A DNA stretch of 6,322 nucleotides from Pleionea sp041589565 (lineage in GTDB: Bacteria > Pseudomonadota > Gammaproteobacteria > Enterobacterales > Kangiellaceae), in NCBI GenBank assembly GCA_041589565.1, contig JBFHVL010000188.1, positions 1-6,322 on the forward strand, in the 5' to 3' direction. Both the position numbers and the translations under genes were made by a program. The notes under the pieces are model-generated. The model searched no databases, was not told the origin of the DNA, and saw nothing but the letters and a program-made list of their open reading frames with translations. This document shows positions 1 through 5,324 of the stretch, one piece after another (position 1 is the stretch's first letter; the number at the start of each line of letters is the position of its first letter).

Positions 1-84
1 GAGCCAATGCCTGAGGTAGAAGGTTTAACTTATGTGGACTATGAAGTCTATTATGACTGCTTTAAGAAGCAGCTAAAGAACTAA
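1..84 (+). CDS. C-terminal tail of an unidentified protein (5' end outside window)
   Basis: Frame 1 is open from the first base to a TAA at 82-84 and encodes 27 residues ending DCFKKQLKN. The tail is acidic and aromatic (EVEGLTYVDYEVYYDC) with a basic end. The stop codon lies one base before the GTG of the next gene, so the two are probably co-transcribed and may be translationally coupled. There is too little sequence to assign a family. The reading frame is supported by the tight junction with the following gene rather than by homology. Confidence 0.55.
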   Translation, partial: EPMPEVEGLTYVDYEVYYDCFKKQLKN

Positions 85-85
85 T

Positions 86-571
86 GTGTCTAATTCGTTA
101 AATGAAGCAAAAGTTAAAAAGAAGAGTAAAGCAAAGTTAATAGGCTTGGTATTGTTACTTGCTCCATTGCTATTAGTCACAGCAATAAAACTGGGGTTGT
201 TTCCTGGTATATTTGATTGGAAGTACAAAATGGTCTTTATAAGTGCCATTACAATAGTCATGGCGCTTGGTATCGATTTTCTTACCGGCTTAACCCAACT
301 TCGTGGTCGTATTCAAATAAATAGCCGATCTGATTTAAGAGACTATTTTCTACTGCATCAGTTTCGAGAACGAACGACCTTTATTTGTATTTGGGTTTTC
401 TTGTTTTTTACGATTGAACTCTTTTTGTCAGAGAGAGATTTTAATGAGCAGAGTCGATTCATGATTTGGTTTAACGTTATCTGTTTATTGATTATTGCTG
501 CGAGCTATTGGTGGCAGATTAGGTATGATAGACGAAGTAAGAAAAGCGAATCTGATAATGAAAGTAAGTAA
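86..571 (+). CDS. Four-helix inner-membrane protein of unknown function
   Basis: This 161-residue protein starts with GTG one base after the upstream stop. No strong Shine-Dalgarno motif is visible, which fits translational coupling. A short lysine-rich N terminus (KVKKKSKAK) precedes four hydrophobic segments at about residues 18-36, 48-66, 97-113 and 126-144, and the C-terminal tail is charged (RYDRRSKKSESDNESK). The positive-inside rule places both termini in the cytoplasm. The loop between helices 2 and 3 is polar and arginine-rich (about 70-95). I do not recognise the family. The 3' end overlaps the lipoprotein gene by 14 bp, implying one operon. A decayed second copy of its C terminus lies at 2340-2414 (LAANYCWQVRYD against IAASYWWQIRYD here), so the gene belongs to a family duplicated locally. 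It is confidently coding; function is unknown. Confidence 0.85.
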   Translation: MSNSLNEAKVKKKSKAKLIGLVLLLAPLLLVTAIKLGLFPGIFDWKYKMVFISAITIVMALGIDFLTGLTQLRGRIQINSRSDLRDYFLLHQFRERTTFICIWVFLFFTIELFLSERDFNEQSRFMIWFNVICLLIIAASYWWQIRYDRRSKKSESDNESK

Positions 572-1157
572 AAATAATAGATGTTTAACGAAAGCCGTTT
601 GGCTGAAGCCCACGTTAGTATTTTTTACGTTCCTTCTTTCTTCCTGCGCGAGTACACAAGCAGTCAACGAAGGTGTACTGATAATATTGTTGGATCAAAA
701 CACAGCTTCTTCGAAAAGCGAATACTTTTTAAGTGCCAAGGACTTAGATGTTGACAATGGTTTACCATCAAACTTAAGGCCTTTTGCGTTAACAAGTGAA
801 GGCGTGAAACACTGGTGGGGTACGACCGACTCCTACACCAAGATGACAAAGGCAATTGATAAAAGACTAGAAGGCGAAAGGGACCAAAAGCAAAAAGCAT
901 TATTGACTTTGGTTAACACAAGCCTTGATAAGATCGATTCTCTGATTAATTCGATGAATTACCAACCTGTAGAGTTGATTGATGCATTGGGAGACTTTTG
1001 TACGGCGCTTAATCAATCATTTGCGTTAAGAACCGATGCCTTCGCAACCGTTGAAGCCATAATGTTTGACTCAGAAATCCGCTGGTTTGGACGGTACATT
1101 TACAACCGAATTCATACGATTGATGGAATTAAGGTAGCTGCGTGTAGCGAAGCATAA
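558..1157 (+). CDS. Putative outer-membrane lipoprotein of unknown function
   Basis: The frame is open from 495, but the ATG at 558 is the sensible start. It gives a 199-residue protein with a classical lipoprotein signal: basic N region, hydrophobic core LVFFTFLL, and the lipobox L27-S-S-C30. Residue +2 is Ala, so the Lol rule predicts sorting to the outer membrane. The mature part is soluble and mostly helical in appearance, with a charged stretch (KAIDKRLEGERDQKQKALL) at about residues 98-117. It carries two further cysteines (C148 and C196, the latter four residues from the end) that could form a periplasmic disulfide. The start overlaps the preceding membrane-protein gene by 14 bp, and a terminator follows 22 bp after the stop, so it is the last gene of its operon. 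No family is recognised. Confidence 0.83.
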   Translation: MKVSKNNRCLTKAVWLKPTLVFFTFLLSSCASTQAVNEGVLIILLDQNTASSKSEYFLSAKDLDVDNGLPSNLRPFALTSEGVKHWWGTTDSYTKMTKAIDKRLEGERDQKQKALLTLVNTSLDKIDSLINSMNYQPVELIDALGDFCTALNQSFALRTDAFATVEAIMFDSEIRWFGRYIYNRIHTIDGIKVAACSEA

Positions 1158-1179
1158 CGAATTATAATAAGGGAATCAA

Positions 1180-1205
1180 AAAGAGCGGACTTAGGTCCGC
1201 TCTTT
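1180..1205. terminator. Rho-independent terminator T1, probably bidirectional
   Basis: A perfect 11-bp stem, AAAGAGCGGAC (1180-1190) with GTCCGCTCTTT (1195-1205), encloses the tetraloop TTAG. The 3' side continues GTGTTTT, giving a U-rich tract for plus-strand transcripts. The A-run at 1178-1182 gives the T-tract for minus-strand transcripts. It sits 22 bp after the lipoprotein stop and would also serve the decayed minus-strand gene ending at 1229. The same stem recurs at 2415-2440. Confidence 0.9.
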
Positions 1206-1228
1206 GTGTTTTAACTATCAGCTTTTAA

Positions 1229-1312
1229 CTAATTCGCTTCACCCGAAATATCAACACCCGAGAAGCTCGAATACGCTCTAACGCTGAAATACCAGGTTCC
1301 GCGACTGGCATT
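1229..1312 (-). pseudogene. Remnant of a secreted-protein C terminus (PPC-like domain)
   Basis: Read on the minus strand, a TAG stop at 1231-1229 closes a frame ending GTWYFSVRAYSSFSGVDIS plus GEAN. The pattern G-T-W-Y-x-x-V-x-x-Y-x-x-x-S-G-V near a stop codon is typical of the last beta strands of the bacterial pre-peptidase C-terminal (PPC) domain, which ends many secreted proteases of gammaproteobacteria. Upstream on this strand the frame stays open to about 1427 but no longer resembles PPC (QYFILLNLIAITL), and no catalytic domain is present. I therefore read it as the surviving 3' end of a lost exoprotease or similar exoenzyme. Its distance to terminator T1 (23 bp) is close to the protease-T2 distance (19 bp). 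The domain call rests on motif recall, not a search. Confidence 0.5.
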
Positions 1313-1386
1313 TAAGCTCGTAGATTGGGTAGTGAGTGTGATGGCGATTAAATTAAGAAGGATGAAATATTGCCAATGTTCGAAGT

Positions 1387-1415
1387 TTGACACATTCCTG
1401 TCGCAACCATAATAT
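1387..1415 (+). promoter_or_regulatory. Sigma70-type promoter for the DUF2569 operon
   Basis: A perfect -35 box TTGACA (1387-1392) is followed after 17 bp by TAATAT (1410-1415, four of six matches). An overlapping CATAAT (1408-1413) matches five of six but with a 15-bp spacer. Transcription would start near 1421-1423, leaving a leader of about 45 nt. The leader contains the ribosome binding site AGAGGA (1455-1460), six bases before the ATG at 1467. Confidence 0.65.
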
Positions 1416-1466
1416 GCAGATATTGATTACATAATAATAAGTTAACTATATTAAAGAGGACAAAAA

Positions 1467-1976
1467 ATGACCGATAATAATGATTATAAAGGTCTAGGTG
1501 GATGGCTAATTTTAGTAGGTATTGGGATAGTTATTAGTCCCTTTAGGTTACTGATAACTTCGGTTTCTTTATATCGTCCCTTGTTTAGCGATGGCTCCTG
1601 GGAAGCATTAACCACTCCGAGCTCACAGCACTTCGCGCCGTATTTTGACACTCTAATTATTGGTGAAATGTGTTTTAACGGCCTGATGTTTTTAGCTTCA
1701 GCTTATCTGGTCTACTTATACTTCTCTAAACATTACTTATTTCCAAAGGTCTACATTGGCATTGTTGTAGCGTCCTTAATTTTTATTCCGTTCGATGCAT
1801 GGTTAGTAACCTTCGTTTTTCCAGATGAGCCCATGTTTGATCCAGATACTATGAAAGAATTTTTGAAAACAGTTGTTGCCGCGGTGATTTGGGTGCCTTA
1901 CATGCTGGTATCTAAAAGAGTGAAAGCAACCTTTGTTGAACATAAGCCATATAACTATAGTCAAGTGAATGGTTAA
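1467..1976 (+). CDS. DUF2569 family membrane protein
   Basis: This 169-residue inner-membrane protein has the hallmarks of the DUF2569 family. They are the N-terminal GLGGWLIL (residues 9-16) with a Pro in the first helix (ISP, 23-25), and the C-terminal S-K-R-V-K-x-T-F-V motif (149-157) just after the last helix. Four hydrophobic segments lie at about 12-32, 61-85, 92-118 and 133-148. An extracytoplasmic acidic loop (PDEPMFDPDTMKEF) lies before helix 4. The family has no established biochemical role; members are small integral membrane proteins often found next to other small membrane proteins. The ATG is well supported by AGAGGA six bases upstream and by the promoter at 1387-1415. The next gene starts about 30 bp downstream with its own ribosome binding site, so the two form a bicistronic unit. 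Confidence 0.9.
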   Translation: MTDNNDYKGLGGWLILVGIGIVISPFRLLITSVSLYRPLFSDGSWEALTTPSSQHFAPYFDTLIIGEMCFNGLMFLASAYLVYLYFSKHYLFPKVYIGIVVASLIFIPFDAWLVTFVFPDEPMFDPDTMKEFLKTVVAAVIWVPYMLVSKRVKATFVEHKPYNYSQVNG

Positions 1977-2005
1977 TCTATCAAAATAGAAAAAGGAGTA
2001 TGAGT

Positions 2006-2338
2006 GTGAGCGAACAAAATGTATATGAAGCACCAGCGTCTAATATAGAGACTGAGCAATCCAATAAGCCGAGCGCTATTGTTATTCTTTTCGCAATTAT
2101 ATTTTCTGCGATATTAGCGGGGATCATGTTCATAAAACAGTCTGCTGCAATGGGTGTTGTAGGAGGCCTTGGCGGTATGGTTGGCTCGTTAATACCGGCG
2201 GCAATAATTGTTGGCCTTTTTCAAATTAGCAAAAGACTTAGAAACTCTCGTTCACGCTGGAAAATATTTATGTGGACACAGTTTGTTTTTGTATTAGGGC
2301 AAGTGGCAGGTTTATTGAGGTATCTGGCGGCTGCATAG
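2006..2338 (+). CDS. Small three-helix membrane protein, unknown function
   Basis: The frame has an ATG at 2000 and a GTG at 2006. The ribosome binding site AAAAGGAG (1991-1998) lies only one base before the ATG but seven before the GTG, so GTG is the likely start, giving 110 residues. The N terminus, SEQNVYEAPAS, resembles the N-P-Y-x-A-P opening seen on many small bacterial membrane proteins. It is followed by a polar linker and three hydrophobic segments at about 24-43, 52-73 (glycine-rich, GVVGGLGGMVG) and 88-107. A basic loop (SKRLRNSRSRWK, 75-86) between helices 2 and 3 should be cytoplasmic. The gene follows the DUF2569 gene by about 30 bp and shares its promoter. Its 3' end abuts a remnant in another frame (2340-2414), so its C terminus may lie at an old recombination junction. 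No family is recognised. Confidence 0.8.
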   Translation: MSEQNVYEAPASNIETEQSNKPSAIVILFAIIFSAILAGIMFIKQSAAMGVVGGLGGMVGSLIPAAIIVGLFQISKRLRNSRSRWKIFMWTQFVFVLGQVAGLLRYLAAA

Positions 2339-2339
2339 G

Positions 2340-2414
2340 TCTTTATTGAATCTGGCTGCTAACTATTGTTGGCAGGTTAGATACGATGGAAATAAAAACG
2401 ATAAAACGAAATAA
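2340..2414 (+). pseudogene. Remnant: C terminus of a paralogue of the 86-571 membrane protein
   Basis: In the frame of 2340 this stretch reads SLLNLAANYCWQVRYD followed by GNKNDKTK and a TAA at 2412-2414. It aligns without gaps to the C terminus of the 86-571 protein (CLLIIAASYWWQIRYD, then a lysine/serine-rich tail). Over 17 codons I count about 40 of 51 identical bases, with many differences at third positions. The frame is closed by TGA at 2316-2318 and has no start of its own, so this is a 3' fragment rather than a gene. It lies between the stop of the small membrane protein and terminator T2. Confidence 0.65.
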
Positions 2415-2440
2415 AAAGAGCGGACCTAAGTCCGCTCTTT
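2415..2440. terminator. Bidirectional Rho-independent terminator T2
   Basis: The stem arms AAAGAGCGGAC (2415-2425) and GTCCGCTCTTT (2430-2440) are identical to those of T1; the loop is CTAA. Plus-strand transcripts run into TTTGTGTTT and minus-strand transcripts into TTTTTAT, so it can end both the DUF2569 operon and the convergent protease gene, whose stop codon is 19 bp away. The 26-bp hairpin is the exact reverse complement of T1. Confidence 0.92.
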
Positions 2441-2459
2441 GTGTTTATGAGTTATCGTT

Positions 2460-4622
2460 TTAGTAATTTACGGTAACGTCATCGGAACAATTACTGCTTC
2501 CAGCTTCACAAACTTTGTAGGTGCCGCTACCCGAGAAGTATCGAGTTTCAGACCAAACGCCGTCGTTCGCCGTAGTGGTAAGTAATGATCCATTGCGGTA
2601 AATGTCCACATTACTGCCAGTCGCACCATCCCAACTTAACGTAATGGTATGAATAAACCAGAAGGAGCTGACCGAGGCCGACAGGTTAATGTTGCCTACC
2701 GGAGGCTCGGTAACCGTAACCTGTTGTGAACTGCTGTGACTGGCACCGTCGTTATCGGTAACGGTTAGGGTCACGGTATAAGTGCCTGCTGCGCCGTAAG
2801 TATGACTGGGGTTTTGCGAGCTGCTGCTGTTGCCATCACCAAAGTCCCAGCTCCAGCTGGCAATTGAACCGTCGCTGTCGCTACTGGTATCGGTAAAGCT
2901 TACCGATAAATCCGTTGCGCTATAACTAAAGCTCGATTGCGGTGGTTGATTACTTCCATCGGTTACCGAAACCGTTTGCGAACTGCTGTCACTGGCACCT
3001 TGATCATCAGTCACGGTTAAGGTGACGGTGTAGTTACCATCGGCGGCATAAGTGTGCGACGGATTTTGCGCGCTGCTGCTGTTGCCATCGCCAAAGTCCC
3101 AACTCCAGCTCACCACGCTGCCATCGCTATCGCTGCTGGTGTCGGTAAAGCTCACCGCAAGGTTGGTAGCGCTAAAGGTAAAGCTCGATTGTGGCGGTTG
3201 ATTACCACCATCATCAATGGCCAGTAACGCTGCATGAGCATCAATGATGCCCGCGCCACATTGGTTACAGGTAGCGGGAAAGGGACGCGCTGTATCAATC
3301 AGTACCTGTGTGACTTCAGCGGGGGTCGTTGAAGGCTTGTAAGCGTAGAGTAACGCAGCAACACCGGCGGCGTGTGGGGCGGCCATCGACGTGCCCTGAT
3401 AAAAGGCATAGCTGTCGTTAGCCGGACCTTGCGTTCCGGTATTCAAAGTCGACAAAACGCCATTGGCTGATCCGCCAGAGGTTTCACCACCGGGCGCGGC
3501 GACTTCAACCACGGCACCGTAGTTGGAGTAACTGGCTTTGCTACCACTGCGATTGGTGGAAGCAATGGTGAGCACATTGTCGCAACTGGCAGGGGTAAAG
3601 CCAGAAGCATCGGCATTACTGTTACCCGCTGCGGCGACGACCAAAGTGCCTGCGGCAGTAATTTGATTCACCGCATCCTGCATGGCGGCGTCACAGGCGG
3701 CTCCACCGCCGAGCGACAGGTTTATTACCTGCGCTGGGTTGGCGTTTTCGGGAACACCGGAAACACTGATCCCAGCAGCCCATAACATACCTTCCTGAAT
3801 GTCGGCGAGGGTTCCGCCACATTTACCGAGGACGCGCACCGGAACCACTTTTGCCTGTCCGGCTATACCGGCAACACCCTGTCCGTTGTTAGAGACGGCA
3901 GCAACCGTTCCAGCAACGTGCGTGCCGTGCCAGCTACTGTTCATGGAATTAAAGGGCGCACCGGGGCACTCGAAAAATCCGAACCAGTCGCCTTCGTCAC
4001 TGGCGTCGGGATCGCGACCATCACCGTCGCGCGCAGTACCCGAATCAGAAATAAAATCGTATCCGCCAATAATGTTGGGTGCCAAATCAACATGCGGACG
4101 ATAACCAGTATCGACAACAGCGACTACTGCGCCAGACCCTTCGGTAAGATCCCACGCCGCCGGTGCATTAATACCACCAGTGGATTCGAAATAATGCCAC
4201 TGTTCGTTGTAGCGTGTATCGTTGGGCGTTGCCATGGGATACAAACGATAGTTTGGCACGGCGTATTCTACGTTATTGCTTTTGGATAATTGAGTCACCA
4301 GTCGCTGACTTTTATCAGCAGAACCATCGGGCTCAAACGCAACTAAGTGCGCTCCGGTAGCCAGCGCGCGTTTTACTTTTAGCGCGGTACCGTGAGTTTT
4401 ATTAAATTGAGATAACTGCTGTTTAAATGCAGTCGACGATAATTGTTTACCGCTGCTGGAGCGGAATTTAACAATGAGTTCGTGCTGGTTTTCAAAGGAA
4501 GGGGAATCGTTTCGTTTTTTAGCGTTGGCATCAACACTCGACAGCGTTAACGAAGAACAGACCAAAATCGACGTTAACCAATGTGTTATGGATTCGCGCT
4601 TATTACTTTGTTTAATAGTCAT
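2460..4622 (-). CDS. Secreted subtilisin-family (S8) serine protease with two PKD domains
   Basis: Two in-frame ATGs exist, at 4634 and 4622. Only the second has a Shine-Dalgarno-like GGAG six bases upstream, so I start there (720 aa). Residue numbers here count from the upstream Met, so subtract 4. Order: Sec signal peptide (to about A38, VDANA); I9-like propeptide (about 50-132, HELIVKF to VEYAVPNYRLYP); S8 catalytic domain (about 140-475); two PKD domains (478-560 and 562-643, each with WDFGDG); and a C-terminal Fn3/Ig-like module (645-724) with a close Cys pair, C709 and C716. The triad is complete: D175 (AVVDTG), H236 (HGTHVAGT) and S416 (GTSMAAPH), with oxyanion-hole N338 (AAAGNS). Six further mature cysteines (223, 272, 314, 351, 456, 459) suggest disulfides, typical of extracellular proteases of this group. 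The role is presumably extracellular protein digestion, with PKD and tail domains for substrate binding or secretion. The gene is visibly more GC-rich than its flanks and ends convergently on T2. Confidence 0.95.
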   Translation of the reverse strand: MTIKQSNKRESITHWLTSILVCSSLTLSSVDANAKKRNDSPSFENQHELIVKFRSSSGKQLSSTAFKQQLSQFNKTHGTALKVKRALATGAHLVAFEPDGSADKSQRLVTQLSKSNNVEYAVPNYRLYPMATPNDTRYNEQWHYFESTGGINAPAAWDLTEGSGAVVAVVDTGYRPHVDLAPNIIGGYDFISDSGTARDGDGRDPDASDEGDWFGFFECPGAPFNSMNSSWHGTHVAGTVAAVSNNGQGVAGIAGQAKVVPVRVLGKCGGTLADIQEGMLWAAGISVSGVPENANPAQVINLSLGGGAACDAAMQDAVNQITAAGTLVVAAAGNSNADASGFTPASCDNVLTIASTNRSGSKASYSNYGAVVEVAAPGGETSGGSANGVLSTLNTGTQGPANDSYAFYQGTSMAAPHAAGVAALLYAYKPSTTPAEVTQVLIDTARPFPATCNQCGAGIIDAHAALLAIDDGGNQPPQSSFTFSATNLAVSFTDTSSDSDGSVVSWSWDFGDGNSSSAQNPSHTYAADGNYTVTLTVTDDQGASDSSSQTVSVTDGSNQPPQSSFSYSATDLSVSFTDTSSDSDGSIASWSWDFGDGNSSSSQNPSHTYGAAGTYTVTLTVTDNDGASHSSSQQVTVTEPPVGNINLSASVSSFWFIHTITLSWDGATGSNVDIYRNGSLLTTTANDGVWSETRYFSGSGTYKVCEAGSSNCSDDVTVNY
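2706..3203 (-). repeat. Tandem PKD-domain coding repeat, 252-bp period
   Basis: Two successive units of 84 codons (about 3203-2952 and 2951-2706) encode near-identical PKD domains, each opening NQPPQSSF and containing TDTSSDSDGS, SWSWDFGDGNSSS and QNPSHTY. The DNA differs at many synonymous positions, so the duplication is not recent or has been under protein-level selection. Such repeats are prone to unit gain or loss by recombination. Confidence 0.85.
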
Positions 4623-4651
4623 TAGCTGCTCCATTTTATTGTAGACATTGG

Positions 4652-4668
4652 CTGAGTAAATTACTCAG
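4652..4668. promoter_or_regulatory. Perfect 17-bp palindrome upstream of the protease gene
   Basis: CTGAGTAA and TTACTCAG flank a single central A, so both halves match perfectly. The site lies about 30 bp upstream of the likely protease start (4622) and immediately downstream of the putative -10 box, near the expected transcription start. That position suits a repressor operator for a dimeric regulator, or a short 5'-leader hairpin. No U-tract follows on the minus strand, so it is not a terminator. I do not recognise the binding protein. Confidence 0.5.
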
Positions 4669-4675
4669 AACCAAA

Positions 4676-4703
4676 AGTATGTCGCTCAGAAAAATATCTG
4701 CAA
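4676..4703 (-). promoter_or_regulatory. Possible promoter of the S8 protease gene
   Basis: On the minus strand TTGCAG (4703-4698) and CATACT (4681-4676) are separated by 16 bp. Matches to the sigma70 consensus are modest (three and four of six). It is the best-placed pair I found, giving a leader of about 45 nt that includes the palindrome at 4652-4668. The surrounding DNA is very AT-rich, so chance matches are likely. Confidence 0.3.
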
Positions 4704-4945
4704 CACGATTGTTAATAAATATTTCAATAAGCGCTATTTATTTAAAAAGATATTGTGATTTGAAATAACAATTGCGATTTTTCGACAAGATGTATAGAGA
4801 GGTACAATTAAAAAATTATAATAAAAATAAATTTTATGTTGTCGATACAAGTGGTTTTTATTTGAACGTTCGAATTGTTTTTGGTCGAGTTAATCCCATT
4901 AATTTGTCTAAACAACTTCTGTTACTAATTAATAAGACAAATAAA

Positions 4946-4972
4946 TCCTCCCTTTTAGAAAAAAGGAAGGGA
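4946..4972. repeat. Imperfect GC-rich hairpin, first unit of a REP-like cluster
   Basis: TCCTCCCTTTT (4946-4956) faces AAAAGGAAGGGA (4961-4972) across a short A-rich loop, with a small mismatch or slip in the stem. It resembles the two cleaner hairpins that follow and is directly joined to the tail of the second unit (CTTAACCCC). It looks like a diverged or partial member of the same repeat family. Confidence 0.5.
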
Positions 4973-4974
4973 CT

Positions 4975-5010
4975 TAACCCCCTCCTGCTCCCCCTTAAAA
5001 AGGGGGAGAG
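4975..5010 (-). repeat. REP-like palindromic repeat, inverted copy
   Basis: A perfect 9-bp stem, CTCCCCCTT (4988-4996) with AAGGGGGAG (5000-5008), has the loop AAA. Read on the minus strand it is followed by a G-rich tail, AGGAGGGGGTTAA. The tail corresponds to that of the plus-strand copy at 5051-5085 (TTAGGTGGGGTT), so the two are members of one family in opposite orientation. The strong contrast with the AT-rich surroundings supports insertion of a mobile-type repeat. Confidence 0.65.
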
Positions 5011-5050
5011 TGAAAAGAGTTACAATATCGTTCGGAGTTAACAAATAAAG

Positions 5051-5085
5051 TTCCTCCCCTTGTTAAGGGGAGGTTAGGTGGGGTT
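5051..5085 (+). repeat. REP-like palindromic repeat, direct copy
   Basis: A perfect 9-bp stem, CCTCCCCTT (5053-5061) with AAGGGGAGG (5065-5073), has the loop GTT and is followed by the tail TTAGGTGGGGTT. Together with the inverted copy at 4975-5010 it forms a pair of inverted units about 40 bp apart, the arrangement seen in BIME or MITE-type elements. Hairpins of this style occur in many copies in various bacterial genomes. No transposase is encoded in the window. Confidence 0.65.
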
Positions 5086-5109
5086 GATGACTGTTTAAAT
5101 TGGTCGCCT

Positions 5110-5133
5110 TCGACACCTTATAAGTTGTGTCGA
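5110..5133. other. Inverted repeat in the intergenic region 5086-5324
   Basis: TCGACAC (5110-5116) and GTGTCGA (5127-5133) are perfect 7-bp inverted arms. The 10-base spacer contains the palindrome CTTATAAG. There is no U-tract on either side, so it is not a standard terminator. The rest of 5086-5324 shows no credible ORF or RNA gene. It does contain a smaller palindrome, GCTTAA-T-TTAAGC (5274-5286), 38 bp before the next start codon, and no convincing promoter could be picked. Confidence 0.4.
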
Positions 5134-5324
5134 CAAGTAATGAAAATTAATCTCCAGAGTTTTAAAGTGAGAATGCCGCGGTGCATTGTGACTCGCAATA
5201 AACTAAAGCATATAGACAATCCCTCATAGCCTTCGCTGTGAAAGGTTTACATTTTCGGTTGAATGGCGAGGGCGCTTAATTTAAGCTTTCGAGAACACAA
5301 CATTCTGTTATACAAGGGAACTAC

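Noticed and set aside
495..557. Upstream extension of the lipoprotein gene to a start at 495
   Set aside because: It would put 21 polar residues before the signal peptide and overlap the upstream gene by 77 bp. The ATG at 558 gives a standard lipoprotein signal.
664..900. Minus-strand frame of 78 codons
   Set aside because: It lies fully inside the lipoprotein gene on the other strand, with no ribosome binding site and no domain-like sequence.
1341..1412. Short plus-strand ORF (23 codons, MAIKLRRMKYCQC...) before the DUF2569 promoter
   Set aside because: It has no ribosome binding site, overlaps the -35/-10 promoter elements and the exoprotein remnant, and is within chance expectation.
2000..2005. 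ATG at 2000 as start of the small membrane protein
   Set aside because: The AGGAG motif ends at 1998, too close to this ATG; the GTG at 2006 has the proper spacing and gives the N terminus SEQNVYEAP.
2706..3203. Possible CRISPR-like or transposon repeats in the minus-strand region
   Set aside because: The 252-bp periodicity is explained by two PKD domains encoded in frame.
3799..4289. Two overlapping plus-strand frames (3799-4104 and 3918-4289)
   Set aside because: Both lie antisense to the catalytic domain of the S8 protease, whose motifs are fully intact. Their products are Pro/Arg/Thr-rich with no recognisable domain, as expected of shadow frames.
4772..5041. Plus-strand reading frame of 89 codons upstream of the exported-protein gene
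   Set aside because: It begins with TTG without a ribosome binding site, is AT-driven low-complexity sequence (many N, K, L), and runs straight through the REP-like hairpins. It is best read as noncoding DNA.
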